This document shows positions 62,511 to 64,000 of a stretch of DNA of 64,000 nt, piece after piece. This stretch comes from Anticarsia gemmatalis (lineage: Eukaryota; Arthropoda; Insecta; Lepidoptera; Erebidae). Position 1 is the first letter of the stretch. Each line of letters opens with the position of its first letter. The notes beneath the pieces are model-generated. The model was not told where the DNA came from. It did no database searches and saw only the letters and a list, made by a program, of their open reading frames with translations. The stretch is from contig NC_134751.1 in the NCBI RefSeq assembly GCF_050436995.1, positions 2,480,001 through 2,544,000 of the forward strand, in the 5' to 3' direction. Position numbers and translations under genes: made by a program.

Positions 62511-62805
62511 TTAATGAAAATAACACTCAACGTCATAGTCATCTATAACTGCAACTGCATTTGAATATGACATTGAAAATATTAAGGCAACAATTAATAT
62601 TTAGCTAGAACCTTCTACTGCACACTGAGTGCATTGAGAAAGTAGTAACCTCGGTTCAGTTCCGGTTCGGGACATATTTGAAATCAACTGACACTTGTAA
62701 TAACTGTGAGTCACAGGTTTACTTTGTGATTACTATACTTATACATATATTTAAATCTATACTTAAATGTAAAGTTTAAATTTGTTTTAATCCGCGGTTC
62801 TATCT

Positions 62806-63221
62806 ATCTAGAGCAATCAGTGGTCATAAAATGGTCCGCGAATGATTTTAAAATTTTAAAATTTTCAGGATGATTACTACACTTTATCTATACTAATATT
62901 ATAAAGCTGAAGAGTTTGTTTGTTTGTTTGTTTGTTTGTTTGTTTGTTTGAACGCGCTAATCTCAGGAACTACTGAACCGATTTGAAAAATTCTTTCAGT
63001 GTTAGATAGTCCATTTATCGAGGATATATCATTACGCTACGACCAATAGGAGCAGAGTACCACTGAAAAATGTTACAAAAACGGGGAAAATTTTGACCCA
63101 TTCTCTCTTATGTGACGCAAGCGAAGTTGCGCGGGTCAGCTAGTTTTTAATATAGTGGCTTACAAGAATAATATAAAAGTGGTCTCGGACTAGGAAAAGG
63201 TTAGGAACCCCTGATCTAGAC
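62806..63221. mobile_element. hAT-like MITE relic hosting a Helitron
   Basis: Near-identical 8-bp flanks 'atctagag' (62806-62813) and 'atctagac' (63214-63221) enclose 400 bp. The right end 'aaaaggttaggaacccctg' is a typical hAT terminus, and 'gtggtc' words lie near both ends ('cagtggtcataaaatggtcc' on the left, 'aagtggtctcggac' on the right). The left terminus itself is eroded and matches the right poorly. Without the 257-bp Helitron inside, the relic is only about 143 bp, so it is non-autonomous. Confidence 0.55.
62887..63143 (+). mobile_element. Non-autonomous Helitron, both ends intact, (TGTT)n group
   Basis: Starts TC ('tctatactaatattataaag') after A (62886) and ends with 'cgcaagcgaagttgcgcggg', 'tcagctag', CTAG at 63140-63143 followed by T (63144). 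Holds a run of seven 'tgtt' units, 'gaacgcgctaatctcagg', 'tgttagatagtccatttatc', 'attctctcttatgtgacg'. It has each part once and so is the simple form of the doubled element at 45321. A few small deletions are seen against it ('ggttttagggtatataac' is missing). Confidence 0.92.
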
Positions 63222-64000
63222 TAATCTAAGATTTACTCCGCAGTTCATTTGCCTAGACATTATAATATTTTTGTAACATACAGTTTGATTCTATACATCC
63301 CTATGTTGAAATCTCTTATCCTGCCAATATTCATACATTATGCTATGCTCACATGCTAGTACAGAAAGTTTTTAATTTAATAAGTGAGTAAATCAGATGT
63401 AAATAAGTTTATTCCTTTAGTCACAAACTTCGGCTTATTGCACATGTTTTTTGGTATAAAATTTTAGTCGTTTACTCTGTCCTTGAACCTTTTGGTTTCA
63501 TTGAAATAAGCCCTTAACCTAATAAACCATAATCATGACTCATTAGTATTACCTAATATCATCAAATCTAAGATACATAATCACAATTGTCACTTAATAG
63601 GTTAGTAATGATAATGACCATAATCTTTATCTCACAGTCCATTTCACCTTGACCTGTACGAATAAAAGTGTAGTAAAATTTCATAGTATTGAGACAATGC
63701 CTTACTAAATCTGAGGGGCTATTGCTTACCTCAGTCGAAAAATATTTCAAAGGCTATATATACATTGTTTAACGTGTTACATCAAAGCAGCCATGTACTG
63801 AATAATGACTACAATTTTCATCAATACACCTAATATTTTTTTAGTAGTACACACATGAAAACAGCAAAGAAGTGTTTTACTGTCAATACTTCGAACAGAT
63901 AGTTCGCACAATAATAAAACACACACGAACACCAAACTTAACTTACCTTAATGACAATATGAAGCAAAGAATGACAACAAAATTTCTGAACCAAAGAATC
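63222..64000. other. Non-coding stretch, nothing recognised
   Basis: A+T-rich DNA to the window edge. The 60-codon minus frame at 63568-63750 has no domain. Confidence 0.5.

Noticed and set aside
62640..62690. SINE-like 'ggttcagttccggttcggg' patch
   Set aside because: No A box at the right distance and no body or tail; too little to call.
1..64000. CRISPR array, operons, bacterial promoters or phage genes
   Set aside because: No regularly spaced repeats, no long reading frames, and the repeats are of insect type.

Overview
The window looks like a stretch of a moth or butterfly (Lepidoptera) nuclear genome, either gene-free intergenic DNA or the inside of a very large intron. It is strongly A+T-rich, with no operon-like spacing and no convincing coding region on either strand. 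The longest open frame is under 90 codons, and several of the frames start on TTG rather than ATG or lie across recognisable repeats. The lineage call rests on the repeats: non-autonomous Helitrons of the 'tactaatattataaa ... gcgaagt(t/c)gcg ... CTAG' type, a tRNA-derived SINE whose 3' body carries 'cccactgctgggcaagggtc', LINE 3' ends with a 'ttttatgtatgtatg' tail, and a short repeat starting at 'cgactaccgacaacc'. I know these from memory of lepidopteran genomes and have not run a search.

Layout. 1-13.9 kb is mostly unmarked A+T-rich DNA with a few decayed repeats: a SINE-like tRNA body at 2.9 kb, a SINE relic at 9.06 kb, a tRNA-like body at 11.9 kb and an interspersed repeat at 2.4 kb. 13.9-31 kb has a LINE/Helitron-like 3' end (13.9 kb), a nearly full-length tRNA-derived SINE (21.8 kb), a Helitron (22.6 kb), two copies of a short 'acgtttcggtgca' motif and a decayed retroposon (27.3 kb). 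31-39.8 kb is denser: a clean 220-bp Helitron, a TA-flanked MITE with long inverted ends (34.0 kb), a run of three perfect stem-loops (34.75-34.89 kb), two LINE 3' ends and a minus-strand SINE with a 9-bp target duplication (39.4-39.75 kb). 39.8-54 kb is sparse, with isolated hairpins and one Helitron with a duplicated 5' part (45.3 kb). 54-63.3 kb is the richest part: five Helitron copies or halves, a retroposon nested in a Helitron with an 11-bp target duplication (59.3-59.7 kb), a Helitron nested in an hAT-like relic (62.8-63.2 kb), and a repeat copy with a folded-back 5' end (56.6 kb).

No genes work together here. What can be read is insertion history. I see no new gene system, CRISPR array, functional tRNA/rRNA gene or convincing microRNA. 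The signals I would look at first are the triple hairpin cluster at 34.75-34.89 kb, the fold-back at 56.65 kb, and the two nested insertions, which give relative ages for the element families. All homology statements were made by eye.
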